Below, in pieces: positions 36,324-44,535 of a DNA stretch of 64,000 nt; position 1 is the first letter of the stretch, and the number at the start of each line of letters is the position of its first letter. Origin of the DNA: Pseudomonas syringae (GTDB lineage Bacteria > Pseudomonadota > Gammaproteobacteria > Pseudomonadales > Pseudomonadaceae); assembly GCF_021605415.1 (NCBI RefSeq), contig NZ_WKEQ01000006.1, positions 62,001 to 126,000 of the forward strand. Reading direction: 5' to 3'. A program made the translations under genes and the position numbers. Under the pieces are notes generated by a model, which ran no database searches, was not told the DNA's origin, and was given only the letters and a program-made list of their open reading frames with translations.

Positions 36324-37096
36324 TGAAGGCAGTAATTTTGGCGGGTGGCCTGGGCACGCGCATCAGCGAGGAGTCGCACCTCAAGCCCAAGCCGATGATC
36401 GAGATCGGCGGCAAGCCAATTCTCTGGCACATCATGAAGCAGTATTCCGCCCACGGAATTCACGACTTCGTGATCTGCCTTGGTTACAAGGGCTACGCGA
36501 TCAAGGACTTCTTCGCCAACTACTTCCTGCACACCTCCGACGTCACCTTCGACATGCGCAATAACCGCATGGACGTACACCAGAATTACAGCGAGCCGTG
36601 GAGCGTCACCCTCGTTGATACCGGCGAAGAAACCATGACCGGCGGGCGTCTGCTGCGCACGGCACCGTATTTGAAAGGTGAAAAAGCGTTCTGCTTCACC
36701 TACGGCGACGGCGTGTCGGACATCAATATCGGCAACCTTGTCAAATTCCATGAAGCCCACGGCAAGATGGCGACCGTCACGGCTGTGCAGCCGCCGGGGC
36801 GTTATGGCGCGCTGCAGCGTGTGAATGACCAAGTTATGGGATTCACTGAAAAGCCTCGTGGCGATGGCGGCTGGATCAATGGTGGTTTTTTCGTTCTGTC
36901 GCCGGACGTCTTGCCGTTCATCGACGGTGATGCGACCAGTTGGGAAGCCGAGCCACTGATGCGCCTGGCTGAAATCGAAGAACTGCATGCCTACGAGCAT
37001 TCCGGTTTCTGGCAACCCATGGACACCCTGCGCGACAAAAACCATCTCGAAGCGCTGTGGCAGAGCGGGGAGGCCCCATGGAAGCAATGGGCCTGA
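36323..37096 (+). CDS. rfbF: Glucose-1-phosphate cytidylyltransferase
   Basis: A 257-residue nucleotidyltransferase making CDP-glucose from glucose-1-phosphate and CTP. The N-terminal KAVILAGGLGTRISEESHLKPKPMIEIGGKPILWHIM signature, FTYGDGVSDINI (metal-binding Asp) and GGWINGGFFVLSPDVL are family features. AGAGGGGAG precedes the ATG. The next gene, rfbG, overlaps its end by 19 bases. First committed step of CDP-deoxysugar synthesis. Confidence 0.95.
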   Translation: MKAVILAGGLGTRISEESHLKPKPMIEIGGKPILWHIMKQYSAHGIHDFVICLGYKGYAIKDFFANYFLHTSDVTFDMRNNRMDVHQNYSEPWSVTLVDTGEETMTGGRLLRTAPYLKGEKAFCFTYGDGVSDINIGNLVKFHEAHGKMATVTAVQPPGRYGALQRVNDQVMGFTEKPRGDGGWINGGFFVLSPDVLPFIDGDATSWEAEPLMRLAEIEELHAYEHSGFWQPMDTLRDKNHLEALWQSGEAPWKQWA

Positions 37097-38160
37097 GTCC
37101 GGAGTTCTGGCGCGGCAAACGCGTTCTGCTCACCGGCCACACCGGTTTCAAAGGCACCTGGCTGACCCTGTGGCTGCAAAGCCTCGGTGCCGAGGTCAGC
37201 GGCTTTTCCCTGGATCCATCGACTGAGCCGAGCCTGTTCAACCTGGCGCGGGCGCACGAAGGCATCAACGATGTGCGCGGCGACCTGCGTGACCTTGGTG
37301 CCTTGCTCGAACTGATCGCCGAAACTCAACCGGAAATCGTCCTGCATCTGGCCGCCCAGCCACTGGTGCGCGAAGGCTATCGGGATCCGCTCGGCACATA
37401 TTCCAGCAATGTCATGGGCACGCTCAATCTGCTCGAAGCGATCCGCCAAGTCGGCGGCGTGCGCGCCTGCGTACTGGTGACGACCGACAAGGTCTATGCC
37501 AACAGGGAGTGGCTGTGGCCGTACCGGGAAGACGAAGCCCTCGGCGGTCACGACCCTTACAGCAGCAGCAAGGCGTGCTGTGAATTGCTCGCGCAGTCCT
37601 ATGCAGCATCGTTTTTCCCGGTGGGAAAATATGCCGAGCACGGCTTGGCACTGGCGACTGCTCGCGCCGGCAATGTGCTGGGCGGCGGTGATTTCGCGCC
37701 TGAGCGATTGATTCCTGATGTACTCAGGGCCTGGACGGCGGACGAACCGGTAACCCTGCGTTACCCGCAAGCCGTGCGTCCGTGGCAGCACGCGCTGGAA
37801 CCGCTGGCCGGTTACCTGCAACTGGCCGCCGGCCTTTACGAACAAGGCCCGGAGTACGCCGGTGCGTGGAACTTCGGCCCGAGCGAAGCGGACATGTGCA
37901 GCGTCGGCGAAGTGGTCGAACTGCTCGCTGATCGCTGGCCACAGGCCCGTGGTTTGCGCATCGAACCGAGCGAGTTGCATGAGGCCGGTCTGTTGCGCCT
38001 GGACAGCAGCCGCGCGCGCCAACTGCTTGGCTGGCAGCCGCGCTGGTCGCTGCAAGAGTGTCTGACGCAAACCCTCGATTGGCATCTGGCGTGGCAGAAC
38101 GGCGATGACATGCGCGCCGTCACGTTGAAGCAACTCAATAGCTACAAGGAACGGTCATGA
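37078..38160 (+). CDS. rfbG: CDP-glucose 4,6-dehydratase
   Basis: A 360-residue NAD-dependent short-chain dehydrogenase/reductase-type enzyme converting CDP-glucose to CDP-4-keto-6-deoxyglucose. It has the Rossmann motif LLTGHTGFKGTWLTLWL, the conserved LHLAAQPLVREGYRDPLGTYSSN, and the catalytic Tyr-Lys in DPYSSSKACCEL. The start is the ATG at 37078, after GGGGAGG inside the rfbF end; the alternative ATG is at 37087. Stop and next start overlap (ATGA). Confidence 0.94.
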   Translation: MEAMGLSPEFWRGKRVLLTGHTGFKGTWLTLWLQSLGAEVSGFSLDPSTEPSLFNLARAHEGINDVRGDLRDLGALLELIAETQPEIVLHLAAQPLVREGYRDPLGTYSSNVMGTLNLLEAIRQVGGVRACVLVTTDKVYANREWLWPYREDEALGGHDPYSSSKACCELLAQSYAASFFPVGKYAEHGLALATARAGNVLGGGDFAPERLIPDVLRAWTADEPVTLRYPQAVRPWQHALEPLAGYLQLAAGLYEQGPEYAGAWNFGPSEADMCSVGEVVELLADRWPQARGLRIEPSELHEAGLLRLDSSRARQLLGWQPRWSLQECLTQTLDWHLAWQNGDDMRAVTLKQLNSYKERS

Positions 38161-38717
38161 CGGATTTCACGTTGCAGGCCACAGAACTGGAAGGCTTGTA
38201 CCTTATTGAGCAAAAAGTCTTCTGCGATGATCGTGGCCGGTTCGCGCGATTGTTTTGCCAGAATCGTCTGACGGCGCAGGGGCGTCCTTTCGCCATTCGC
38301 CAGATCAATCACTCGCGCACGGCCACGCAAGGCAGTGTGCGAGGCCTGCATTATCAGAACGCCGGTTTTGCCGAATCCAAGCTGATTACCTGCGTGAGAG
38401 GTGCCGTGTGGGATGTGGTGGTGGATTTGCGTCCGCAGTCATCGACCTACCTGCAATGGCATGCCGAAGAGCTGCGCGCGGACGATGGGCGCAGCCTGCT
38501 GATCCCGGCGGGGTTCGCCCATGGCTTCCAGTCGCTGACCGACGATTCAGAAGTGCTTTATCTGACTGACGCGGACTATGCCCCCGAGCATGAGGCCGGC
38601 CTATCGGTTAATGATCCGGCGCTATCGATCCAGTGGCCGCTGCCCGTCAAAAACTTGTCGGCAAAGGATGCAAGTCATCCATTGCTGGACAAACGCTTTC
38701 AGGGTGTCGAGCTGTGA
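38157..38717 (+). CDS. dTDP-4-dehydrorhamnose 3,5-epimerase-like enzyme
   Basis: A 186-residue RmlC-like cupin. It contains the hallmark NHSRTATQGSVRGLHYQ (catalytic His in RGLHYQ), CVRGAVWDVVVDLRP, and GFAHGFQSLTDDSEVLYLTDADYAPEHE. In this operon it most likely acts on a CDP-4-keto-6-deoxy sugar as 3-, 5- or 3,5-epimerase rather than in dTDP-rhamnose synthesis, because no rmlA/B/D is adjacent. Overlaps both neighbours (ATGA, GTGA). Confidence 0.88.
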   Translation: MTDFTLQATELEGLYLIEQKVFCDDRGRFARLFCQNRLTAQGRPFAIRQINHSRTATQGSVRGLHYQNAGFAESKLITCVRGAVWDVVVDLRPQSSTYLQWHAEELRADDGRSLLIPAGFAHGFQSLTDDSEVLYLTDADYAPEHEAGLSVNDPALSIQWPLPVKNLSAKDASHPLLDKRFQGVEL

Positions 38718-39586
38718 CGAAACGGCCATCTACTATTCTGGTCACTGGCGCCAGTGGCTTTGTCGGCCGCCATCTAATTGCGGCTTTGCTCGGAAAGGGC
38801 TTCGCTGTGCGCGCAGTATCACGAAATATCGAAGCCTTGCGCGCGATGTCTTGGTTCGACAGTGTCGAGGCAGTCGTCGCCGATATTCATGCGCCGGCGT
38901 TAGACGTAAAGCGCCTGACCAATGGGGTCGATGCCATCGCACATCTGGCCTGGGACGGGTTGCCAAACTACAACGCGCTGTTTCATTTCGAGCGTAACTT
39001 GCCGAATGATTATGCTTTTTTGAAGCATGTGATCAAGGCGGGTGTTGGCCAGGTGCTGGTCACCGGTACCTGTTTTGAGTACGGACTGCAAAGCGGCCCG
39101 TTGAGTGAAGCGCAACCCGCTCAACCTGCCACGCCATACGGTCTGGCCAAACACACATTGCGGTTGTTCCTCGAAGCCTTGCAAAACGAGCACGGGTTCA
39201 CGTTGCAGTGGGCGCGTCTGTTTTATCTGCATGGCGAGGGGCAGAACCCCAACAGCTTGCTGGCCAGTCTTGATCGAGCGATCGATGCCGGTGACGCGCA
39301 ATTCAACATGTCGACGGGCGACCAGTTGCGCGATTACTTGGATATTTCCGAAGCGGCGTTGCAGTTGGCGGCGCTCATTACTCACCCTGAAGTCAGCGGT
39401 GTAATCAATTGCTGCAGTGGCCAGCCGGTATCGGTTCGGGCGTTGGTCGAGCAGCGCGTCAGCCAGCGCCAGTCTTCCATCGTCCTGAATTTGGGACATT
39501 ACGGTTATTCCGCTCATGAGCCCATGGCGTTCTGGGGGGATGCGCGGCGCATCTCGCAACTGAGGGATCAAGAATATGCAGCATGA
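38714..39586 (+). CDS. NAD-dependent epimerase/dehydratase (sugar 4-reductase?)
   Basis: A 290-residue extended short-chain dehydrogenase/reductase. The N-terminal ILVTGASGFVGRHLIAALL binds NAD(P); the YGLAKH motif (PATPYGLAKHTLRLFLEAL) gives the catalytic Tyr-Lys. In CDP-deoxysugar operons such a protein usually reduces the 4-keto group last. The GTG at 38714 overlaps the previous TGA. The end overlaps the methyltransferase start by 11 bases. Confidence 0.86.
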   Translation: MTKRPSTILVTGASGFVGRHLIAALLGKGFAVRAVSRNIEALRAMSWFDSVEAVVADIHAPALDVKRLTNGVDAIAHLAWDGLPNYNALFHFERNLPNDYAFLKHVIKAGVGQVLVTGTCFEYGLQSGPLSEAQPAQPATPYGLAKHTLRLFLEALQNEHGFTLQWARLFYLHGEGQNPNSLLASLDRAIDAGDAQFNMSTGDQLRDYLDISEAALQLAALITHPEVSGVINCCSGQPVSVRALVEQRVSQRQSSIVLNLGHYGYSAHEPMAFWGDARRISQLRDQEYAA

Positions 39587-40646
39587 ACTCTATCGGGCGA
39601 CCGGGCTGCCGGTGCTGCAAAACCGCACCTTCGCCACGGCCGGGCAGGCCCGGGCATCGGGGAGTGCCGATATCGTATTGGTGCAGGACAGCCAGAGCGG
39701 CCTGATCTTCAATCAGGCGTTCGACGCCAACAAGCTCAGTTACGATGCCGACTATCAAAACGAACAAGCCCACTCGGCACAATTCCAGCAGCACCTCAAT
39801 GATGTCGAGTCAGTCCTGGCCCGGCATTTCAAGGGCCGTGAGCTGATCGAAATCGGTTGTGGCAAAGGCTATTTCCTCGAAATGCTGCGCGGGTTGGGCT
39901 ACGCCATCACCGGTATCGACCCTTCCTACGAAGGCGACAACGCCGATGTGATCAAAGCGCCGTTTACTCGGGAACTGGGTCTGTCGGCCGATGCGATCGT
40001 GTTGCGCCATGTGCTGGAACATATCAGCGACCCGGTCAGCTTTCTCGCTGAAATGGGTGCGGCCAATCGAGGCGGGCAGATTTACATCGAAGTGCCATGT
40101 TTCGACTGGATCGTCGAGCACAACGCCTGGTTCGATGTGTTCTACGAGCACGTCAACTATTTCCGACTCGCCGATCTGCTCGGCATGTTTGATACCGTCC
40201 ACGAAGCGGGTCATTTGTTTGGCGGACAATATCTGTACATCGTGGCCGACCTGGCAACGTTGCGCCGCACGCCGCCGCACGCACCGCAAATGCTGTCGCT
40301 GTCGGAAAACTTCACCGCAAGCCTTGCGCGCACGGTGCAAATCGTTCAGGCCGCCACGCAAAAAGGTTCGGCCATTTGGGGCGCGTCATCCAAGGGCGTG
40401 ATCTATTCGTTGTTCCTGCAAAGAGCAGGCGTGGCGGTCGCTCATGTGGTGGATATAAACCCGGCCAAGCAAGGGCGTCATTTGCCTTTGAGCGGGGTGC
40501 GCGTGTCATCGCCACAGGAGGCGATGGATGCGTTGCCAGAAGGGGCCAACCTGTTTGTGATGAACTCCAATTACCTCGAAGAAATCAAGCGGATGACCGG
40601 TGGACGCTACGTCTATCACGCCGTCGATAGCGCTTCGTTCCAGTGA
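39576..40646 (+). CDS. SAM-dependent sugar C-methyltransferase-like protein
   Basis: A 356-residue protein with a class I methyltransferase core (ELIEIGCGKGYFLEMLRGLGYAITGIDPSY, about 85-115; LRHVLEHISDPVSFLAEM) followed by a C-terminal Rossmann-like half (AIWGASSKGVIYSLFLQRAGV, Methyltransf_14 type). This two-part layout is that of deoxysugar C-3 methyltransferases (TylC3/NovU group), but the usual N-terminal zinc-binding CxxC domain has no cysteines here. Suggests a methyl-branched 6-deoxyhexose; N- or O-methylation is possible. Confidence 0.8.
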   Translation: MQHELYRATGLPVLQNRTFATAGQARASGSADIVLVQDSQSGLIFNQAFDANKLSYDADYQNEQAHSAQFQQHLNDVESVLARHFKGRELIEIGCGKGYFLEMLRGLGYAITGIDPSYEGDNADVIKAPFTRELGLSADAIVLRHVLEHISDPVSFLAEMGAANRGGQIYIEVPCFDWIVEHNAWFDVFYEHVNYFRLADLLGMFDTVHEAGHLFGGQYLYIVADLATLRRTPPHAPQMLSLSENFTASLARTVQIVQAATQKGSAIWGASSKGVIYSLFLQRAGVAVAHVVDINPAKQGRHLPLSGVRVSSPQEAMDALPEGANLFVMNSNYLEEIKRMTGGRYVYHAVDSASFQ

Positions 40647-41401
40647 CCATTGAGATTTTTGATATGACCGACAACAGCATCAACAAGGCTTTCGAGGCCG
40701 AATGCCAAGCTGAAATTGCGCGTCAGGGCGACGACCAGAAAGTCGTCGGCCTGGCCCGTGAGTTTTTCAACGAATCCGCTCGCCACAAATACAGCTACCA
40801 CTTCTCTTGGATGGGCCGCCCGATCATCCAGTTGCCACAAGACATGATGGCGATGCAGGAGATCATCTGGCAGGTCAAGCCGGATTTGGTCATCGAGTGC
40901 GGTATCGCTCACGGCGGATCCATCATCTACTACGCCTCGTTGCTGGAACTGCAAGGTCATGGCGAAGTGCTGGGCATCGACCTCGACATCCGCCCGCACA
41001 ACCGCGAGGCCATCGAAAGCCACCCGATGAGCAAGCGCATCACGATGATTGAAGGGTCGAGCATCGACTCGGACACGGCAGCAAAAGTACGCACGATTGC
41101 TGAAGGCAAAAAAGTGATTCTGGTGCTCGATTCGAATCACACCCACGACCATGTCCTGGAAGAGCTGCGTCTTTACGCGCCACTGGTCTCGGTCGACAGC
41201 TATTGCGTGGTGATGGACACCGTGGTTGAAGACATGCCGGCTGATTTCTTCCCGGATCGTCCATGGGGCCACGGCGATAACCCGAAGACGGCGGTCTGGA
41301 AGTACCTGGAAGAGAACAAGGACTTCGAAATCGATCGGCAGATGCAGAACAAACTGCTGATCACCGTGGCGCCGGACGGCTATCTGCGTCGCGTTCGTTA
41401 A
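40643..41401 (+). CDS. CmcI-like (cephalosporin hydroxylase family) protein
   Basis: A 252-residue SAM-binding protein of the CmcI / rhamnosyl O-methyltransferase family. It has PDLVIECGIAHGGSIIYYASLLE, LGIDLDIRPHNREAIESHP, and LVLDSNHTHDHVLEELRLYAPLVSVDSYCVVMDT. In glycan clusters the family usually O-methylates a sugar. The frame can start at GTG 40643 (overlapping the preceding TGA) or ATG 40664 (MTDNSINKAF); neither has a strong ribosome site. Confidence 0.82.
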   Translation: MTIEIFDMTDNSINKAFEAECQAEIARQGDDQKVVGLAREFFNESARHKYSYHFSWMGRPIIQLPQDMMAMQEIIWQVKPDLVIECGIAHGGSIIYYASLLELQGHGEVLGIDLDIRPHNREAIESHPMSKRITMIEGSSIDSDTAAKVRTIAEGKKVILVLDSNHTHDHVLEELRLYAPLVSVDSYCVVMDTVVEDMPADFFPDRPWGHGDNPKTAVWKYLEENKDFEIDRQMQNKLLITVAPDGYLRRVR

Positions 41402-41453
41402 TAAAAAAATCGAATCAGGTTCTCGGCGGTCAGCCGGTTGTGGGGATAGAAAA

Positions 41454-44387
41454 ATGCAGGTTCAAAGCAGCACTCAAGCCAACGTGGAACCGCTGAAGGA
41501 GCTGTTCACGGTGGTGGTCATCACCCACAACCGCAATGCGTTTTTGCGTCGCACCTTGCAGTACTACAGCAGTTACCCGGCCAGGGTGCTGGTGCTGGAT
41601 TCGTCCGTGCAAGGGGATGAACGCATCTCTGTCGATTTTCCGTCGGTCGACTACCGGCATCTGCCGCAGTACACCTATAAAGGCTTGCAAGACAAGTTGA
41701 CCTGGGGTGTCGCGCAGGTGACGACGCCGTATATGGTGTTTGCCGCCGACGATGACTTTCTGATTCATGAAGCGCTCACCGCATCGGTCGATTTTCTGCA
41801 TGCCAACCGTGACTACGGCATGTGCCACGGCTACGGAATGATGTACCTGGCCCGCGCTACTGAGGTCACCTATTACCGGCGTGACAAGCGGGTGCAGGAA
41901 GACTATGACTCGCCCGATGCAAAAACCCGGATCATGGATTTCATGGGGCAGTTTCTGCCCCCGTTCTATGCCGTAACTCGCACCGACCTGCTCCAACAGT
42001 GGTACAGCCAATTACCTGCCGGTACCAGTTTCGAGTGGCAGGAAATCGGTCATGCTTTCTATCTGCTGGCACGCGCGAAGGCGCGGATCCTGCCAATTCC
42101 GTTTGCCGTGCGTGAGGTTAATTACGGCGGCTCGGATCACAACACTAACGTGTTGACCGTTCTGACCTATCAGGATACGAAAGCCGTAGCCGAGCGCGAG
42201 CAGTTTGCCGAGTTTCTGGCATCAATCCCGACAGCCTTGCACGGTCAAAATTCGGCGGAGCTCAAACGATTTGCACTGGACGGTTTTGCCGAAATGGCGA
42301 GCTGTCTTCTCGAGCGTCGTTCGTTGACTGCCGTTCCGATTTTCCGGTCAGCGTGGGTTGAAACGGATAAGGATCCGATCCGCTCGTTCGCACCCGAGCA
42401 GTTCGTCGAGATGCCGTTTTACAACAAACCGATGTTTGATTTGCTGACGCAATTCGAGTTTTTATTGCATGCGATGCCGGCCGGGCGTCTGCAATTGCAG
42501 GAGCTGGAAGGGATTCTGCTTCGCCAGCGAGAGTTGCTGCACGTTCACCCGAACGACGATGACCGCACCCTGCGTGCACGACTGTGGGAAGCGTTTGCGT
42601 TAAACGTGTTCAACCGCGAAGTGGTCACGCGTCTGGCCGAGTCGCTCAAAAGCACTGACGATTATCAGGAACAACTGAAGATGCAGGCTTGGCTGGAGCG
42701 CCTGGATTGCGTGCAGGGGCAGCAATCTCGCAAGCTGTTCGACAATATGCCGTCCGGTCAGCTACTCGCCTGGCTTGATGCACGTGAGCCCGATGCCATA
42801 CTGCTTCAGGCCATCGCCAGACACTTGGCTGATCATGACGGCGGCGCGCAGTTCGGCATCCTGCTACTGGATCTTGATGGTGACATGGTCAGGCTTCAGG
42901 CCACGTTCGACAGTCTGGTCGGCGGCCACTGCAAGAATTTCAAAATCGTGGTGTTTACAACTGCGGAGCTGCCAGCAACCACGACCGTTCGCGACACCGT
43001 GCACTTCGTACAGGTGAACGCGAGCAATCATGTGGAGCGCATCAATCAGATCATTCCTCAACTCACGACGAACTGGGTGCTGCTGGCCGATGCCGGTGAC
43101 CGGTTTACCACCAGCGGGCTCCTGCGCGCCAGCCTGGAATTAATCGGTGCCGAGGGTATACGCGCAGTGGCAATGGATGAAATCCAGCGCCAGCGCAACG
43201 GCACGCTGAGTGACGTATTCCGTCCTGGGGTTAATCTCGACCTACTGCAAACCGTGCCTTCGCTGATGGCTCGACACTGGTTGATCCAGCGCGACGTGCT
43301 AGTCAAAGCCAAGGGGTACTCCAGCGAATACACCGAAGCGCTTGAACTTGATTTGCTGCTTCGTCTGATCGAAGACGGAGGTCTAAGCGGTTTGGCCCAC
43401 TTGTCTGAACCGCTATTGATCTGCAATGCACCGCCAGTCGAGGAAAATGCCCACGAACGAGAAGCGCTGGCCCGGCATTTGTCCAATCGCGGTTATCGCG
43501 CTCAAGTCACCTCGTCATTTGCGCAGATTTGGCAGATCGATTACCAGCATGCCGAACGGCCAATGGTTTCGATTGTTATCCGCAGCGAAGACAACCTCAA
43601 GCAATTGCAATCGGCATTGATCAGCGTGCTGCAGCGCACCCGTTATCAGCGTCACGAGATACTGATTGCCGACAACCACAGTTCATCGGACGAACTGTTG
43701 CAATGGCTGCAAAGCCTTGAAAGCAAGGGCGATAGAGTCCGTATCCTGCGTACAGGTCAGCGCCTTAGTGAAGCCGCACTCTACAACGCAGCCAGTGCTG
43801 AAGCGAAGGGTCAATACCTGGTGCTGATGTCTGCCGAAGCGCAGGTATCGAATGCCAACTGGCTCGATGCGATGCTCAATCAGGCTCAGCGTCCTGAAGT
43901 GGGTATTGTCGGCGCCAAGCTGATAGACCCGAGCGGTATGACGACTCAGGCCGGGCTGATTCTCGGCTTGAACGGCAGCATTGGTTCGGTGTTCGTGGGT
44001 GAGCACAAAGACGCCAAAGGCTATATGAATGGTCATCAGGCCGAACAGAATTACAGTGCGGTATCCGGGGCGTGCCTGATGATCCGCAAGGATCTGTTCG
44101 AAGCAGTAGGAGGTCTGGATGAAGAACATTTTGCCGATGCATTCGCTGACGTCGATATCTGCCTGAAAGTGGCCGACGCCGGTTACCTGACAGTGTGGTG
44201 CCCACAAGCACAATTGATGCACCCGGGCCAGTTGCCGGATGCGCCACAACTCGCCGCTGCTATGCGCGACAAATGGCAGGCGCGTTTCACCCAGGACGCT
44301 GCTTACAATCAGAACCTTTCCCTGACCGGCAAGGGTTTTACCCTCGGCGAGGCCTCCAGAGTGAATTGGGCGCAACTTATCGCCTGA
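41454..44387 (+). CDS. Large multi-domain glycosyltransferase (GT2 type)
   Basis: A 977-residue protein, the second large transferase of the island. Module 1 (about 15-260) starts LFTVVVITHNRNAFLRRTLQYYSSYPARVLVLD and has a FAADDDF acidic motif. Residues about 460-690 are a degenerate GT2-like module. Module 3 (about 700-960) starts RPMVSIVIRSEDNLKQLQSAL, with RPEVGIVGAKLIDPSG and DAFADVDICLKVADAGYLTVWCP. Modules 2 and 3 match modules 2 and 3 of the 1186-residue protein, so one half was duplicated. GGGGATAGAAA precedes the ATG. Confidence 0.85.
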   Translation: MQVQSSTQANVEPLKELFTVVVITHNRNAFLRRTLQYYSSYPARVLVLDSSVQGDERISVDFPSVDYRHLPQYTYKGLQDKLTWGVAQVTTPYMVFAADDDFLIHEALTASVDFLHANRDYGMCHGYGMMYLARATEVTYYRRDKRVQEDYDSPDAKTRIMDFMGQFLPPFYAVTRTDLLQQWYSQLPAGTSFEWQEIGHAFYLLARAKARILPIPFAVREVNYGGSDHNTNVLTVLTYQDTKAVAEREQFAEFLASIPTALHGQNSAELKRFALDGFAEMASCLLERRSLTAVPIFRSAWVETDKDPIRSFAPEQFVEMPFYNKPMFDLLTQFEFLLHAMPAGRLQLQELEGILLRQRELLHVHPNDDDRTLRARLWEAFALNVFNREVVTRLAESLKSTDDYQEQLKMQAWLERLDCVQGQQSRKLFDNMPSGQLLAWLDAREPDAILLQAIARHLADHDGGAQFGILLLDLDGDMVRLQATFDSLVGGHCKNFKIVVFTTAELPATTTVRDTVHFVQVNASNHVERINQIIPQLTTNWVLLADAGDRFTTSGLLRASLELIGAEGIRAVAMDEIQRQRNGTLSDVFRPGVNLDLLQTVPSLMARHWLIQRDVLVKAKGYSSEYTEALELDLLLRLIEDGGLSGLAHLSEPLLICNAPPVEENAHEREALARHLSNRGYRAQVTSSFAQIWQIDYQHAERPMVSIVIRSEDNLKQLQSALISVLQRTRYQRHEILIADNHSSSDELLQWLQSLESKGDRVRILRTGQRLSEAALYNAASAEAKGQYLVLMSAEAQVSNANWLDAMLNQAQRPEVGIVGAKLIDPSGMTTQAGLILGLNGSIGSVFVGEHKDAKGYMNGHQAEQNYSAVSGACLMIRKDLFEAVGGLDEEHFADAFADVDICLKVADAGYLTVWCPQAQLMHPGQLPDAPQLAAAMRDKWQARFTQDAAYNQNLSLTGKGFTLGEASRVNWAQLIA

Positions 44388-44389
44388 GC

Positions 44390-44524
44390 CGTTGCTGGCT
44401 GGCGGATGATCGTTCCGTCGTAATGCCGGTCGGTGCTGTCGCCCTTGCGCCCTTGGTGCAGGGCATCAACACGCTTGATGAATGGCAGCGCGCCGCCTAT
44501 CGTTATCCTTCGCCCTGGGTATGA
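44390..44524 (+). pseudogene. Probable 3' remnant of a CMP-sugar synthetase gene (pseF-like)
   Basis: This gap contains an open frame whose end reads APLVQGINTLDEWQRAAYRY before TGA at 44522. That pattern (VQxIxTxxxWxxA) is how PseF/NeuA-like cytidylyltransferases end (typically QDIDTPEDW.RAE). It directly precedes pseG, and pseF-pseG adjacency is the normal order, so a deletion that fused the glycosyltransferase region to the last about 35 codons of pseF would explain it. No start or ribosome site remains. Confidence 0.45.
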
Positions 44525-44535
44525 AGAGAGTTGCA

